A DNA stretch of 64,000 nucleotides from CAVRUF01 sp963716005. GTDB taxonomy: Bacteria; Actinomycetota; Thermoleophilia; Gaiellales; Gaiellaceae. This document shows, piece by piece, positions 63,414-64,000 of this stretch. The position numbers and the translations under genes were made by a program. The notes beneath the pieces were generated by a model, which did not search any database, was not told the DNA's origin, and saw only the letters and a program-made list of their open reading frames with translations. Each line of letters starts with the position of its first letter. The first letter of the stretch is position 1. The stretch lies in assembly GCA_963716005.1 (NCBI GenBank), contig OY970285.1:434001-498000 (forward strand). Direction: 5' to 3'.

Positions 63414-64000
63414 GTGAAGCGGCGGCTGAAATGGATCCTCCTCGGCGTGGCGATCGTGCTCGTCGTGGCGTTCGCGAGCCAGGTGCTGGCCGGGGGTGAC
63501 GGCGATTCGGGCGGCGGTCCAACGACCGAGGCGCGGCCAACCGGCGTCGCAGGCTGCGCCGACCTCGGCGAGGACGAGATCCGCGATTGCTACGCGGCCG
63601 CGCTCAAGGAGGAGGTCGAGTCCGCGGACGACCCGCTCGCCGCGGTGGACGAGATCACGCAGACCGCGCGCGACGATCCCGAGGGCTTCCTCCTCCCGAA
63701 CTGCCACGGCCTCATGCACACGGTCGGCCGCGAGTACGCGCGCGACAACGGGCTCACGGTTGCGGCGCTCAAGGACTCGCTCCCGAAGTCGAACGACCCG
63801 GGCTGCCCGGCCGGGTACGCGCACGGCGTCGTCACCGGCGTCGCGCCTCAGATCAATCCGAACGATCCGAAGGCGTCGGCCTCCGTTTGCGACGACTCGG
63901 CCACGCGCTACGAGCGCTACAGCTGCACGCACGGGTTCGGGCACGCGTTCATGCGGATCTCGAACGAGGAGCTCGCTCCGGCGCTCGCGCTCTGCTCGAA
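63414..64000 (+). CDS. Membrane-anchored Cys/His-rich protein, 3' truncated by window
   Basis: The frame from GTG 63414 is open to the end (195 codons seen). Basic N-terminus (KRRLKWILLGVAIVLVVAFA) with one membrane anchor; then a Gly/Ser linker and an extracytoplasmic domain with three C-x(1-2)-G-x2-H units: LPNCHGLMHTVGREYAR, GCPAGYAHGVVTGV, YSCTHGFGHAFMRI. Such repeats could hold a metal or haem, but no haem CxxCH occurs. The GTG is preceded by -10-like TACAAT. I do not recognise the family. Confidence 0.75.
   Translation, partial: MKRRLKWILLGVAIVLVVAFASQVLAGGDGDSGGGPTTEARPTGVAGCADLGEDEIRDCYAAALKEEVESADDPLAAVDEITQTARDDPEGFLLPNCHGLMHTVGREYARDNGLTVAALKDSLPKSNDPGCPAGYAHGVVTGVAPQINPNDPKASASVCDDSATRYERYSCTHGFGHAFMRISNEELAPALALCS

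Overview
The window looks like chromosomal DNA of a high-GC actinomycete, most probably class Thermoleophilia (Gaiellales or Solirubrobacterales-like). The signs are very high GC, frequent GTG starts with 4-bp stop/start overlaps, the housekeeping string glmU-prs-rplY-pth-mfd-surA-mazG-eno-pyk-ftsB-DUF501, an Lsr2-type nucleoid protein, a stand-alone BldC-like HTH, Fe-S AddA/AddB-type nucleases, and BTAD and IclR regulators. The taxon is inferred from gene content only. No phage, IS element, CRISPR array or plasmid module was seen.

Layout. 1-15.7 kb: envelope precursor, nucleotide, translation, repair and glycolysis genes in one direction, with a coiled-coil gene and a lipoprotein on the other strand. 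15.7-24.7 kb: signalling and envelope genes (HTH-REC fusion, PAP2 phosphatase, GAF-SpoIIE phosphatase, membrane-fused spermidine-synthase-like protein, GDPD, L,D-transpeptidase, PG-binding/C5-epimerase-like protein). 24.8-29.4 kb: a thioredoxin/CcmH/CcdA cytochrome c maturation block, 7Fe ferredoxin, MFS transporter and isocitrate dehydrogenase-like gene. 29.5-42.9 kb: sugar-type ABC ATPase, mini-Lsr2, AddB/AddA recombination nuclease pair, methyltransferase, Nth, EamA, zinc-ribbon/PAS protein, thioredoxin reductase and RmuC. 43-48.1 kb: nitrilase, DUF3105, tRNA-Leu(UAA), NfeD, glutamate dehydrogenase, Ppx, initiator tRNA. 48.2-54 kb: a glycerol/dihydroxyacetone island (glpF, dhaK, dhaL, ptsI, and on the other strand separate dhaM-EIIA and HPr, plus an IclR regulator). 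54-64 kb: MoaD/BNR pair, a 1243-residue BTAD-cyclase-ATPase regulator, 1-Cys peroxiredoxin, DUF2277, ABC-2 exporter, CTP-synthase-like amidotransferase, and a truncated membrane-anchored Cys/His-rich protein.

The glycerol island reads as a unit. GlpF admits glycerol. DhaK/DhaL phosphorylate dihydroxyacetone with phosphate relayed PEP -> PtsI -> HPr -> DhaM, here split into separate proteins. The IclR protein is the likely regulator: matching operator-like sites of the type TTCKACWATGCCGAA lie between iclR and dhaM and just downstream of the glpF promoter. A glycerol dehydrogenase is not in the window.

Two features are not explained by ordinary annotation. First, a ~65-bp repeat (three clear copies, one diverged) occurs in intergenic gaps and combines a promoter-like block with a GC hairpin. 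Second, about 25 single-base frameshifts interrupt otherwise well-preserved genes, 22 of them between 43.2 and 52.2 kb; correcting them restores reading frames that are exact multiples of three. They are mostly +1 and often in short homopolymers or GCGC, so assembly error is the leading explanation, with real gene decay as the alternative.
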